Made by a program: the position numbers and the translations under genes
Notes under the pieces: generated by a model
Database searches by the model: none
What the model was told of the DNA's origin: nothing
Seen by the model: only the letters and a program-made list of their open reading frames with translations
From: Sanguinoderma infundibulare
Taxonomy: Eukaryota; Basidiomycota; Agaricomycetes; Polyporales; Polyporaceae
Reading direction: 5' to 3'
DNA length: 64,000 bases
Assembly: GCA_032821775.1 (NCBI GenBank)
Contig: JAVLRN010000002.1
Span: 186,001-250,000, forward strand
Shown here: one piece after another, positions 12,275-24,800 of the stretch
How positions within the stretch are numbered: the first letter of the stretch is position 1
Layout: each line of letters opens with the position of its first letter

Positions 12275-14543
12275 ATGTCTCTCAAACTTCCTTGGGAACT
12301 CATCGAGCGGGTCATCGAGCATTCCGACGATACAGCTGCGTTGTGCAGTTTCGCCCTCACATGCAAGCAACTCCATCCCCGGAGCATCATCGTCCTCTTC
12401 ACAGATGTCGAACTGGAAACAAGGCACCAGTTCTGGCTGTTTTGCGACATCGTGAATGCCAAACCTGACGTCCGGCCCTTCGTACGCTCTATCACGACAC
12501 GTCCTCGATTCTTCGCTCCCTTTCCGCTGCTTGTCATCCTCCCCCGGATCTCCGCGCTGACCTTCAAGCCTTGGCGCGAACCTATGCTATTTCACCCTTC
12601 CACACTCCTGTGCTCCAAGCGCTTCGGAGTCAATATTCGGACGCTGAGCATTGAGAACGCGGAATTTCCCTCTTCATCCACTTTCTGCAGAGTGCTCTTG
12701 GCGTTCGCCAATATACACCGCTTGGTTTGCTCTTTCGTGCGTATTACACAGAAGGATAACGATGCAAATTTGGATCTATTGAAGCAACGTCTGTCTCAAC
12801 AGCTGAAATTGAGGACGGTAGAAGTGAGTGCCATTAATCCTCAGCACGTTTGCTAGCCTTTAATGCATGGTGTATTGAAAATCGAAGGTTGACGGCTGGG
12901 GAGCAAATCGGCTGGTCGTACTGCTATCTGAAGTGGCTCGGTATACTGTTACCGAGCTCAGCTTCACTGTCAGAAACGAAGGCCGTGCGTGCTGCTCGTT
13001 GAGTCCACCATCACAATGTTATTGTCATTAACATTGCACTGCGTAGACATTCCCGCCGTCTCGCAATGGACAAACCTGCGCTTCCTAAAACTGCGGGTGT
13101 TGGTTACAACAGAAGCACTCCAGCGCACCGTAGACATCATAAAGGCCCTCAAACAGGCTCAGAGCTCGATCGCCGTCGCAGTGGACTTACACCTGGACCA
13201 GATCGCGACGGCATACCATGCCCTATCCTCAGATCCTACGCTGTGGCCTGAGCTGGAGCAGATACTCCTCAGCCTTCCCCGGTCAAACCTGACCTTCAAT
13301 TCGCTACCACGCCCTTTGAACGTTCGGAAGGATCTCTCGTGGCCGGAACTTCTCGAAAGCTTCATTCCAAAGTTGCGCGAACGTCAACCAGATGCATTCA
13401 CATCCTGTATGTAGTACATAGCCCAATCCGTCATTGTGGAAGTTGACCCGTTCTTTAGCGGGTAGACCGGGCCACGACGATGGGGTCAACGTCCTCGTCA
13501 TTTCTGCGGACGGTCGCTGGGTAGCGACTGGGTCTGACGACTCCACTATCATTCTATGGGACGCAAACGACGCATCCATAATCCACGAATGGATTGCTCA
13601 CTCCGCATCTGTCCGCGATCTGTCCTTCTCGCCTGACAGCCGGTACCTCGCATCCGCAGGTGACCGCAGTGGTGAGGTCGCCATCTGGGACCTGACTCAG
13701 GCTTTGAGTTCACCACGTCGAATCGCGATGCTCAAAATAGGCGCCTACGTCGACAGATGCGCGTGGTCTCGCGATGGAGCCTTGATCATGTCCTGGGATC
13801 GTGTCACCCGCTTTCGACTCTGGGACGCGCACACCTTTCAGAAACCGCACAACCTTCATACACCACAGGGTGGCAACGCACAACGATTCTTGTCCATTTC
13901 CCCGCACTGTCGATGGCTTGCGATCGTTGAGGACCCTTATTTGGTTTCCCGCTTTTGTCTCTGGGACATTACCATGGGCCGTGAGGTGAAGACATCCGTT
14001 CCCGCTGGTGTCTGCCCGACGGCGGCCGCATTCGATCCCACCGGTACACTCCTCGCCCTTGCCATCCCCGCAGCCTCAGATCCCTCTCGGGGCAACGCCA
14101 TTGTGCCAGTAGCAGTGACCGTCTGGGATGTGGAGACAGGAGATGAGCTCTGTGTCCTTCGGCAGCATGAGGCCCGTATGTATCCGCTGGCCTTCTCACC
14201 AGACAGTCGGTTGCTCCTGTCAATGTCGTGGGACAAAACGTTGAAGGTCTGGGACGTGCGTACAGGGACAATGCTCGTCTCGCTCGAGGGACACAGCTCC
14301 TATGTTAGCACGGGGTGCTTCTCTCCGTGCGGCAAGTCTTACGTTGCGTCGGGGTCGGGCGACAAGACGGTGAAGCTGTGGAGAGTCAGCGATGGACGGT
14401 GCATGGCCACTTTCTGTGAGCATTCCAGTTTAGTCTTGCATGTCGCGTTCTCTTCGAATGGACACATGTTGTGGTCTGGGTCAGCAGATGGGACCGTGTT
14501 TGGTCGTAATGTACGCGATTTGATTGATCCAGAACGAGCTTGA
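12275..14543 (+). CDS. F-box / WD40-repeat fusion protein
   Basis: This is a probable substrate receptor of an SCF ubiquitin ligase: the F-box would bind SKP1 and the WD40 propeller would bind a substrate. Exons 12275-12823, 12888-12984, 13047-13406 and 13459-14543 join in phase to 696 aa. The F-box (LPWELIERVIEHSDD at about residues 5-19, then FALTCKQL) is followed by a leucine-rich region. WD40 repeats fill residues about 340-690; about eight units are visible, with endings such as STIILWD, GEVAIWDL, KTLKVWDV and KTVKLWRV. The WD40 frame has no ATG of its own (its open frame runs upstream through the intron). The GTATGT...TTTAG intron at 13407-13458 connects it to the F-box frame. That is why I merge them. 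This layout is common in polypores. Confidence 0.85.
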
Positions 14544-15068
14544 GAGTTGTAGGATACGTAGACTTACGCTGTCCCCCGGTGTTCCTTTACTTCCGGTCGT
14601 GTCTTCCACCTTGTTTACCAAACTTCCATCCTTCGAGATTGTACTACCAACTTGTACCATACTATGGTGAAACGCCACATCGGATACATATTGAGACTAT
14701 AGATACATACCGACCCCAAAACGTACATACACACAATACACCTTCGACACGAACCCCGCTCTGCTGCGCTCATAAGCCGCAGAGAGGCCGTCAGTGTAAA
14801 GCACGACTATATTGAAAGTCGAGGGGAACGAATCATGACGGGAAGAAGTATTTAACGACTTCTGATGTCATCAAGAACGGGGGCAAACAAAACGCAAGGG
14901 AATCACGAGTAGAATATATGCAATGGAGATCGGGACACTCAACATGATGCAGAAGGGGAGAACGCAGCAAACCAGAGTCACTTTCGCACAGACGATGACG
15001 AACGGCGTGACACTACGCCAGCACGCCGTCAGGATAACGGCGGTCCACTGTATACCAACGGCGGCCCC
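14544..15068. other. Intergenic, 3' side of the F-box/WD40 gene
   Basis: No coding region is supported. It is probably 3' untranslated sequence of the F-box/WD40 gene followed by spacer up to the minisatellite. Confidence 0.4.
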
Positions 15069-15480
15069 ATGTTGAAGCCGGGCACGGACTTGTCCCTTGA
15101 AATAACCATGCTGACTCGGAGGCTGGATGCGAACTTGTTTTGCGACGCCGCCGTGCTGAGGCTGGGTGCGGACTCGTTTTGCCCAGCCACCCTGGGTGCT
15201 GAGTGGTTTTGCGGAGTCAGTGGCCTGAGGCTGGGTGCAGACTCGTTTTGCGACACCATCGGGCGGTGGTAGGAAGCGGATTCTTTTGAAACCATCGCGC
15301 CGAGGCTTGGTCCGCCCTCCTTTGACACTATCGCGCTGAAGCTCGGGACGCAATACTTCGGCACCATTGTGCTGAGGCTCGGTGCCGACGACTTGTACAT
15401 CATCGCGCCGAGGCTCGTCGCGAATTCCTTCGACACAACTGTGCTGAGACTCGGTGCGGGATCAACCGACGCCATCAAGC
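15069..15480. repeat. Coding-like minisatellite, ~39-42 bp units
   Basis: Roughly ten imperfect units are tandem in this stretch, each carrying GCTGAGGCT(C/G)GG and a GACT(C/T)(G/T)T-type core. Unit lengths are multiples of three. The minus-strand frame is open throughout and reads as repeated APSL(S/G)(T/A)MV-like peptides (open frame 15029-15574). It lies just downstream of the premature stop in the F-box/LRR-like gene A. It may be the former C-terminal extension of that gene or an independent repeat. Confidence 0.6.
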
Positions 15481-15734
15481 CTAAACTCCGTGTGAACTTC
15501 GAGCTGCTCGACACCGTCCACCCTTCGCCGAAGCTTGCTCTCCTTGTCCAATGCTTGTATGAGCCGACGCCCATCGGTCCACAAGTAATCCTGGTCCGCC
15601 TGGGGCTCGTCGCCTCCCCTCAGCGTCGGGAACAGTGTGAGCAGCGCACGCGCGAGCCTGTCGACGTGGAACAAGAACACGGTGTTCCGGAACGCTTGTC
15701 CTTGCCCCGCCCAGCCCTGGAGCGGTATAATGGT

Positions 15735-17260
15735 TCACAGCGCAGTCTGGACAGGCTGCCCGAATGCCTGTGCCGCCCGCGCGCGTGCCTCCAAGCGTCC
15801 CAGCTCGTCCTCCGTCACGTTCGCAAACTCGACTTCGAGCGCGGTCAGGTCGCGGCAGACCTCCGCGAGGGCCACGAGGGTGCACAAGGTCGGTCCAGAA
15901 TACGTGTTCCTCTCGTCGGTGAGGAAAATGCGACGGTGGATGGCCAAACGGCGGAGGTGCGGCCACGCCCTGCCAATGTCGGAGATGTCGTCGTCGGACA
16001 AGCTCAAGGTGAGTAGCGTGTCCGAGTTCAAGTCTCTCCCGGCGCAGCACTTCTTCTCGACGTGCACGTGCAACACGAATCCTCGGAGCTCGCGCAGATG
16101 CAGGAAGGGCCTGATGACATCCGCGAACGCGACGTGCTCCCGAGGTGGCGCAGATGGGTTCGAGTTAAACCCCGAGGGGACCGTCTCGGTCTCAAAGGCG
16201 AGGGGGACCGTCAGGCTCAGTTCGCACAGCCGTTGCAGCGCCGCGAGCTTCCCGAGCTGCGCGATGTGCCAGTATGCATCGTCGTGCGGGCGCCCCTCAG
16301 GTAAGGAGAGCTCGACAGACGTGAGCCCAGGGGATGACACAGACCCCAACATCTTGACGAACGTCGGCAGGTCGCCGGCCCGCGAAGTGTCCGCCGCTGC
16401 AAGAGTTAGCCGTTTGAGCGCGCGGAAGCCAGCGGGGAGCGGAGCGGCAGACTCAGATGCGTTGTCGAACTTGACCTGATAGCACTGGAACTCTTCGAGG
16501 TGTGCGAACTCGCGCACGTCGCGCCACAAGCCGTCCGATGCGCCCTGCACGCGGAGGATGCGCAGACTCTTGAAGCTCGTCAAGACCTGCTCCCCAGCTC
16601 TGTCCATGATAGAGTCGATGTCGAGGTGGACGAGATCCGGCCGAGTGCCGGCGACAACCAACAGATCGCTGAAAAGGATCGTGCCAGCGTACGTATCGAT
16701 CTTGCGGGCGGTAGAGAACGTTGTCAGCCACGGAGAGAGGCAGAGCGACTTCAGAATCAGGCGTTCGTGATGGCAGACGTCCCACGCGGTCCACCTCAAT
16801 TCGCGCAAGTTGGGGAAGATCGGCTCGTTACTGTATCGCGCCGCAAAGAGGCGCATTGTGTCTTCGCCGATCTCCCGATCCTTGTTCGAGAATTGGAAGA
16901 CGTGGATGCGTCGCGCGAGATGTTCAAACTGTGCCCATTGACTTTCGGATAGCTTCACGTCCTGATGGTCGTGTGGTCAAAGCGTGATCTAGCAGCGATA
17001 GGGTGCGGGCTTGGACTGACCCTGTGATGCTGTCGCCCACCCTCGACGGCGTCCTTGCCGACGCACTTCATCCACTTCCAAGTTACGAACGTCCCGAGGA
17101 TGACAGACAGACCGCCGGGCACGTAACGCCACAGGATCTCGGACGCGGGGTCTGCGAAGGTCTTGCAGGTGCGAGCGGCTTTGGCGAGCGTCGAACGAGA
17201 TGACGAACATTGCTCGAAGATTTCATCCAAGATTTCGGATACAGTGAGAGCGGTGTGCAT
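15735..17260 (-). CDS. F-box/LRR-like protein A, truncated by an in-frame stop
   Basis: Exons 17021-17260 and 15735-16961 join in phase 0 across a GT-AG intron (16962-17020) to give 488 aa. The N-terminus, MHTALTVSEILDEIFEQCSS, is a degenerate F-box (residues about 1-45). The rest is made of irregular leucine-rich segments, as in the large Agaricomycete F-box family. Two paralogues, B and C, lie at 48848-50447 and 52382-54111. In those the motif EQTALQ(S/T)L is followed by a conserved tail ending RALRT(L/V)FPNL. In A the codon after QTAL is TGA, yet the same frame continues open with an ARALLTLFPTLRG tail (down to about 15462). The stop is therefore probably a recent nonsense change, perhaps CGA to TGA, removing the last 80-90 residues. 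Confidence 0.8.
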
Positions 17261-17695
17261 CGTCGTCCGTTGAGAGAGTGCTCGAGGGTGACCAAGCCGC
17301 CAGGGGAAAGTCAGACCGCGTTATGGCCGGAATGGAGCCAGAGCAAGGGGCACCGGAACGTCGGCAGTGTCACCGAACTCGTAACTGTGTCGCTCGGTCA
17401 CCTCGGGCGAGACAGTCAAGGAAGACGTTGATGACTCATCCGAGATTGGTCCGGGAAAGCGAGAAAGTTGATTCCGCTATTTGAACGCTGAGAATTGGGG
17501 GACCAGCATTGGAAGTGGAGGGCCCGGTCGGTGTTGTTCACCATTATCCCACATCGGAGCGTTAGGAGTTCCCCTTTCCTCGGACGCGGATGAAGCGCCG
17601 CCTGTTTCATCCATCGGGGAAATATCACAGGCGGAGTAGCATCCTAGCTGCTAGAAGAGAATGAGTACGACTAAGTCGAACTTGGATCACGGTAT
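17261..17695. other. Flank between F-box gene A and the KDZ transposon
   Basis: This contains the upstream region of F-box gene A and ends at the first base of the transposon terminal repeat. No gene is supported. Confidence 0.45.
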
Positions 17696-17716
17696 AGTAC
17701 AATTTCTCATAATGCA
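17696..17716 (+). repeat. Left terminal inverted repeat of the KDZ element
   Basis: Twenty-one bases identical to the reverse complement of 37650-37670. It is followed by scattered TATGCATTATCGG / TTATGCA motifs that also occur near the right end. Confidence 0.9.
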
Positions 17717-18300
17717 TACGTACGGTCGGTCCCCCTATTGTTGTATGCATTATCGGGTCTTATGCAACAAGAAATTGGTCACATTTCGTGACATGAGTGA
17801 CATCACGTTACAGTAGCAGAGCCGTGACCCACTTGTCCAATGTCGCCTGACGAACACCCATAGACTCCGAGACCATTCCATCACAATTGCTTATATTACC
17901 TATTACCCGGTTGTAACATATCCCCGGCTTTGCTAGGCAGCAGGCGCCGGCCGGGACCCACATCATAGCCACCTTTGCTACCGGGCCGGGCGCGCCGATG
18001 TGGCTGCATTTAGCGCCCCGGCCGGTCGGCGTCTATAGGTGGCTATGCTGACCGGCCGGTTATGAACGCAGATACCTCCCCAGTGGTCCTGTGTGCGATT
18101 CCTCATTCTAAAAACTCTGTTACATATGTAAAACAGAGGTATACTATTGTTGCTCTTGTTTTCAAGCTCTGTAGACAGTTAAATGACATCACAGTGTTTG
18201 CCAGCCGGCCGTGAGACATTATACCAGCGCTTGCTAGCCGGCCCGGTGGCTGCCCTCCAAGCTCTTGCCAGCCGGCCGGCGACATGGTTAAGTCTCAATT
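17717..18300. repeat. Left subterminal block with GCCGGCCGG palindromes
   Basis: CCGGCCGG-type palindromic motifs cluster at about 17946-18060 and 18200-18285. A stretch at 17901-17937 (ACCCGG, then GTAACAT, then TTGCTAGG) is matched in inverted orientation at 37119-37156 in the right arm. The arms are thus longer but degenerate inverted repeats, and the motifs are candidate transposase-binding sites. Confidence 0.65.
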
Positions 18301-18539
18301 GTACGACCGTCCACGAACCCCCACACGCTTCGGTTTGTCCACAACATATTAATACATGTGTATTATTTATTGTATGTCACATATCTCATACACAACACCA
18401 CCTGCGATTCTCCAAATCGATCTTATCAATACCCTACCTTGGGTACAGTGGTTGACGTAGATTGCGCGTGTGGGGTATTGACTCTTTCCGGAAGGTTTGC
18501 AGTGGGAGCACTTTGTATTTGGCACATTTCTATCTTGTT

Positions 18540-20720
18540 GACATCACTGATCACCCGGACGCAGCATAGATGTCAGTACTGGAGTCATGCACACGTGTCT
18601 CAACATCCTCAGGTCCCGCCCGTGACCCGCGGATTCATTTCTGCGCCAACAACCGTTCCATAGCAGCGGCCTGAGCCACCGCAAACTCCCGAAACCAAAG
18701 TATGGTCCATGGCAGCCATCCCGGCTGCCGTTCATTGGACATTGAAAGCCTGACTTTATGGCAGCTGTGACGTCGCTTTCCACTGACCCCAATCTCTCTC
18801 TCCAATCTCACCATCGCATCACAGGTCGCACAGCAGCATATCAAGTCTGCGGCAGCTGCGTTAGCTGCCGGCTGTTAGTTATCCAATCTGTCACTCACGG
18901 CATCTCTCTCCTGGCAGTGCTCTCGCGGTAGCTCTCTCCATGCAGCACTCTCCCAGTAGTACTATTGCGGAAGCTCTTCAGGTAGCTGCCGTCTACCGTG
19001 CATTGCTCTCGGCAGCTCTTCCCCGGTAGCTGCAGTCTACCGCAGGTCTCGACGGTAGCTCTCAACGGGAGCTAGGCTTGATCGGCAGCACTCTTGCGGC
19101 AGCTCTTCCCCCGTAGCTTCAGTCTACTGCAGGTCTCGACGGTAGCTTTAGACAATATTTCTCTCGCAGCAGCACTCTTGCGGCAGCTCTCTCCTGGTAG
19201 CTGTAGTCTACCGCAGATCTCGACGGTAGCTCTCGAGCGGCAGCCATTGTCCACCGCCCCCAATCTCTCTCTCCAATCTCATCATGGTACTATCCATGCC
19301 AGAATAGTATAAAAAGTGTGCAGCAGCTAAGGTAGTACTCTGGCTGCTCACCGCAGCCCATCGTTGCCTGCCGAACACGGCTATTCGCCTATCCCATCTG
19401 AGGCAATCCTCAGTGTAAATTCTCTCTTGCTCTATTCTCGCCTTCGCACGTCCACGCAAACCCCCGCGGGTCGTACTAGGCTTAGAGTGTAGAACCGGAA
19501 GTGTACAATGTAAGTCAACCTTCTAGTCAATGTGAACTGAGCCAATGCTGATTCAAATGTCTTAGATTCTCCAGGCACCGCTCTCGCGGTAGTGCTCTTG
19601 CGGCAGCCTTCTCCCAGGCAGCTGTGGTCTAGCTCGGGTCTCACCCCGGCAGCTCCCTTCCTTGGCGGCGTCCACGGCCTTCTTCATCCTCCGGCTGCTC
19701 ACCGCAGCCATCGTCCCCGTCCGAACACGGCTACTCGCCTAGCCCGCGGGAGGCTGTCCCGAGTGTAAGGGCCTCTAGCCCTCTTCTCGTTTTCGGACTT
19801 TGGCTCAACCTCCGCGGATCATACAAGGCTTAGGGCGTAGACCCTGAAGTGTACTGCGTGAGTCAACCTTCTAGTCAATGTGAATTTAGCCTATGCTCAA
19901 GCAGGACCATGTATGGGTAGGCCCGGGAGGCTTCCTCCATCGCCGCAGTAGTCGCGGTGCTGCTGGGGCACGCCCGCGCGATGTGGCCTACCTTGCCGCA
20001 GTGGTATGGCCTACCTTGCCACAGTGGATTAGTCGTCAGCTTGTGAGACTATGCAAGGTTAGTCTTGCAAGCTGAGGTCTAATTGCAGTCACACGGTCCC
20101 ACCCTACCACGGTGGCCACAGAAGATGTAAGTAGGTTTCTTCTCTGTTTTGGGACTACGCTCATTACTATTCTCATTCTAGCATTACCGGTACATAATTT
20201 ACGTATCGGGCATGACGCGCTCGACTTCCTCGGAAGGTGCCTTAGCTGCCGCTAGCGGGCTGCCGCAAAGACCTCGGGTGGACCGGAGCTACAGGGGACG
20301 GAGCTGCCGCAGGAGCAGTACTGCGAGAGCAGTGCCGGGAGAATTAATTGACTCAAGTATTACACTTCAGGGTCTACGCCGTGGGCCACGGCCATTCGTT
20401 GGCCGCTTTGACGACGATAATTACTGTGTAGTATCGCCGTTTTATTCATTCGTTGACCGCCGATGGCGGACACGATTTCGACCAGAGTGTTCTACTGCCG
20501 GTCCTTGAATATCCATAGATTCACTCTGCGGCAGCCGTCGCAGCCGGTGGTCAGTGGTTCGGCACCAACAACCGTTTTATAGCACTCAAGTGTGATGGCT
20601 GAACAGTAAGATGGGTCTACATTTTGATCAACTCGACGGCAGCCTTTCCAGCACGTGGTCAGTGCTTCGGCACCAACAACCGTTTTATAGCACTAACGTC
20701 TGAGGGCTGAACAATAACGC
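18540..20720. repeat. Left-arm noncoding region with nested direct and inverted repeats
   Basis: No gene is supported here. Visible structures are: (i) three tandem units of about 84 bp at about 19014-19245 built on GGCAGCTCT...GTAGCT...TCTCGACGGTAGC; (ii) a direct repeat of about 215 bp at about 19340-19560 and 19690-19900 (GGCTGCTCACCGCAGCC at the start, CTTCTAGTCAATGTGAA near the end); (iii) an inverted match of about 19545-19680 with 20240-20370; (iv) two adjacent units of about 100 bp at about 20550-20730 sharing CACCAACAACCGTTTTATAG, with a partial third at about 18643; and (v) a duplicated CCCAATCTCTCTCTCCAATC at about 18787 and 19259. The region is very rich in the pentamer TGCCG/CGGCA. 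Confidence 0.7.
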
Positions 20721-20795
20721 GGTGATACATTCTACTGGTTCGGGTGCTTGTTGTACATCGAAATCTTGGCGCACGGAAACAGCAAGTGCATCCGC

Positions 20796-21657
20796 CTACC
20801 GACTAAGCTCCATCTCCTCCTCAATGATGCGAACATCGAGTCTGTGCCATTCCTCCTCCTTCTCCTCAACGATACGACCAATACGCAAATACACCTCACC
20901 AGCGAGCGCGCGGAGGTCGTCCCTGTCAGACTCAAAAATAGGAATCAGGGCGCCCTGTTGCACGTCAGCACTGGTATCTTCTGAAATGGGATCGTGTCGA
21001 TGTACGACAGTTGAAGCAGGGTTAATCCACCACCCGGGAGTGCGGTGTCCCTGACCAGGCCCATCTTCTGCCCACGTCCACCACTGCGGATAGATCCATG
21101 AGTCCTCCATACCGAGGAAAACCTGCTCGTTGAATGTTGCGAGGCATTGATACGTTGCAAAGTTGATGTTGCCGACATCGATGTGAAGCCGACGGTTCTC
21201 CCAAACAGAGGCCCGAAGGAGATACGCGAGTGGTTTGCACCACACACGCTCGACAGTATTGTAGTCTGCCAGTGTCATCTCCATTGCGGCTGTGAGACCG
21301 ATCGCGCACATCGCCGTCCACTACAAATAAATCCGGAACCATTAGAGTGTATATCAACACCAAACCGAGGTGTTTCTTAGATTTAGTGCGTACCATCTCC
21401 CGACCGATTCCGTGGTTCCATCGACGTATCGTGAGGTCATTTGGAGGTTGCGGCATTGCTTGCAGCGCAGAGGAGATTCGGCGTGTAATGAGGAGCACTT
21501 CAAGACGTGCCATACCGCGTACGTTGAGGTACGGGGCACCAGCGGGATTCTGAGGTGCCGGTATCATGATGGCGGCTTTTGGGATAGCAAGCTTCGCTGC
21601 CGAAGGTACATAATGGTATTGTAGCCGTCCCGGCCCGGGCCAAGCGTCACATGGCAT
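20796..21657 (-). CDS. KDZ-element accessory protein, 262 aa, unknown function
   Basis: Two exons, 21394-21657 and 20796-21320, join in phase 0 across a GTACGC...TTTGTAG intron to 262 aa. I recognise no domain. The central part is rich in Trp and Tyr (for example YPQWWTWAEDGPGQ). The C-terminus is a charged helix (IVEEKEEEWHRLDVRIIEEE) that could form a coiled coil. It lies just downstream of the transposase gene on the same strand, inside the element, and carries the element's TGCCG pentamers more sparsely than its neighbours. It is intact and may be an accessory factor of the transposon. A structural search is the only route I see to a function. Confidence 0.65.
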
Positions 21658-21877
21658 TCAACAATGAGGCACCGACCATAGCACCTCGCTGCTGCACTCT
21701 GTCTCAGTCAAGGCTGCCCAAAATGATGCTAATTCCGCTATTACGATTGTAAGTGCCAGGATTTCATTGCAGGCAGCGTTTCTCGTCATATCCATGATTT
21801 ATGGCCGTCTGCGGCACCTTATTCATGCACTCAATATTCCAGTCAATGCTTCCGAAGACGGTCTAACATACTGCTTT

Positions 21878-24800
21878 CTATGGTACGTATTTACTCCGTG
21901 CACTAGAAAAGACTCCGACCGCATGGTCTTTGAGACTGCGCCACATTGAGACCTGCCGGTGAGCATACGCCAAGTGACCCGGCGTTTTAGCTGTTGTGCT
22001 CCATTTCTCCCAATCGGCAGCCTTCCGTTCGAATGTGCGAACTGTGCAGTCCATCTCAAACGGCACCAGGACAACCTCTTCATCCCATCGGGACTTACGA
22101 GCATATGCCCGAAGCCACAGCATGCGACGGTCTGTGGATTTGGTAAGTGCTTTGTAATGGTATATCGGTACCGCGATCGACTCACAGTCTCGCATCCACG
22201 TACTCTGCTCTCCAGACTCAGTGTCTGAGATGTTCCAGAACCAGGCCGAATGTTCGTTGTGAAGCCCAGGTGTAAAGGATTCCATGACCGCGGTTGTCGT
22301 CTTCAGATCTTCCTTCTTGATGTCTTTGTATGTTGTTCGGAAGCGTTCGAATGCTGTCGCATCCTCAGGGTCGTCAAGATAGAATAGCCGTCCCATCGCT
22401 GCTCGAGCTTGCTGATAGACCCGGACGTGCTTCCGGACTCCCTCGTCGGCAACGTGGACATCGTCGAAGCTGCGCAATTTCGCCCGGTATGATGATGCGT
22501 TACGGACCTTAGCGCGGTACAGTAGAGATTTGTACCCGATTCCAGTGCGTATTCCCTGTAGGGCGTCGTTGAGCTGACCTTCACGGAGCTGCCGCTCCTT
22601 CTTTGCCAGGTCCAGCATATCGTTCTGAGCAAGGAAGTCGATTCTGAACATGGACGGCAGACCAATTGGATGGGTTTCAGGACGATCTGCCGGCAGCTCT
22701 CGGATGGCCTCACCGACGACGTTATGCATATCCCATTCATCACCGAACATCGTGAGATCCGCACCGAGGACTCCGCCATCGCCCGGTAGGTGGCCCGGCA
22801 GATGCTTCCATCCCGTCTTGTGGAATGCGCTAATAGCGGAAGCGAGGCGCTGCCGTTTTTGCACGAGTGACAGCCTTGCCTGGGTGCCGGCACTGTCCTT
22901 GGTGCAACGAGCGGTGTGAGCAATTGCGAGTCTGAAACACTGTCATTAGTGTGCGTTTTCAGCACGCTTCAGAAACCTACTTTGTTTCCTCAATCATCAG
23001 CCCATGTGCAATCCAGTCCGCAGCTCCAAGAGTCTCATCGGACACCCCAGCATCGGTGAGCTCTTCCTGTGCAAGCATGACCTGCACCTCCTTCCTCGTC
23101 GGCACTATTGACAAAAATTCATTTCTCGTTCACAGTGTACCTCGAACTACTCACAAGGATTTGATGAGACAGCATAGATGTCCATCGCTGATGGGTCCCG
23201 CAATCGTTCGGCATCTGCGGCATCAGCCTCAGCCTTCCACTCGGTACATTTGGTGGCATCGGTAGCTGCCGCAAGGCTCTCGAATGCGGATACTGCAGGC
23301 TTCCATTGTTGGCATGCCCTTTTCCACTTCCGAGTGAGTAGTGCGGCTGATACGATGGTCAGTAAGCTGCCGAAAATTATGGGGTCATACGTAGCTTACT
23401 AATTCTGGTGACCTTCATCCAATTGGAGTCGTTCATGTGGTCGTCAATGACCTCCCGACGGTGTGCTGCCGACATTCCCCTGGTGCTATCTGCGATCGCA
23501 TTGACCTTGTTCCATAGTGTCTCCAATATCTCACCATCCTGGACACCGGCTCCAACGACAAAGTTGCACGAGAAGCGAGGGAAGCATTGTGGGATGTGCC
23601 CATGGACGTGAAACTGGCCGATATCGCGCAGGAATGTGAGGCCCTCGGGCATGTGAAGCGACGGGCTCTTCTCAAACCTGGCGTACAAATGAATGAAATA
23701 TTGGCACATAATGTCATAGAGGACGAGAATGCGGGTGAGGCCATTGAGATATGCGAGGACCCAGTTAAGTACGTAGTCCATGTTCCGCTGGCTATTGGCA
23801 GGTTAGTGTGGCTGTCGGAACGATTCCTGAATTCATAGATGCATACCGCTCGCCCTGTTGGAAGTCGACGGATGCGTGTGGGGCGAAAAAGCCATGCCTA
23901 GAACACGCTGCTGCGCCAATCCCGGTAGCTTCCAGCTTTGCGCGGTCGACGGTTGCATTCAGCACTGCACGGTGATCATTGCATGTTGACTTCTGAGTTG
24001 CCCAAGACAGTGCATCTCACTTAACGTCTAGGCGAGGCAGCCGATGCGACTACGTGACGCACCTCTTGGTATTCAGTTGCGGTTTTGAGGTGTTGCTTGT
24101 ACGGTGCATCAGTTACCATGAAGGCGTGTCCATCGGCAAAGGAAACGTCGTCCTCAGGATTTCGCATGTGCCGATGTTGCGTGCTGAAATTGCCATCGAG
24201 AACGACGGATCGGGTGTACTTCCATCTAATCAAATGAGGATCACAATCAGCCGAGAGGAGGAGTAGGTGACGTACTGTTCAGGATCATCTCGCCATGACT
24301 CAGGTAGGTTGACCTCTGGCTGGGGACATGCGGGACAATGCACTGCCAAATCGCCGGGTCCAATTGCCTGCTGCCGGTGAGCAAAACCCGCCAGCTTCCG
24401 CATCTGCTGGTTGCGCCATTGACGAGATACACGGAGCAGTTCCTTGTATCGATCCTAGCACTGTCTGTCAGCGTTTCAATCCATTATATGCAACGAGGGT
24501 CTGGGCAACACACCGGCACCATATGGGGAAAGGCAGCATTGGTTGTCCGACGAAGCTTGTTGTAGTAGTTTCGTGCCGAAGTCTTGCATTCCTTGTTTGC
24601 GAGCAAGAAATCGTCGAGAACGCGAGTCGTGAAGACTGTCTTTGGCTGAGTGATAGAGGCGGGATAGTAGCCGAGATCGAGTAGCTGAAAGTCCTGGCGT
24701 TCGGCAGCTGCGCAAGCACAGAAGGTGAACGGCAACTCATGAACTCCGTCCGTGTCAACAACGACGATCATCCGGTCATTGCTGTAGAATGCAGAGGCAG

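Noticed and set aside
15637..16479. A 280-codon plus-strand ORF opposite F-box gene A
   Set aside because: A composition-driven shadow; the minus-strand frame carries the conserved F-box/LRR-like sequence shared with B and C.
17690..17700. An exact target-site duplication around the KDZ element
   Set aside because: The bases beside the two terminal repeats are similar but not identical in any register I tried, so none is claimed.
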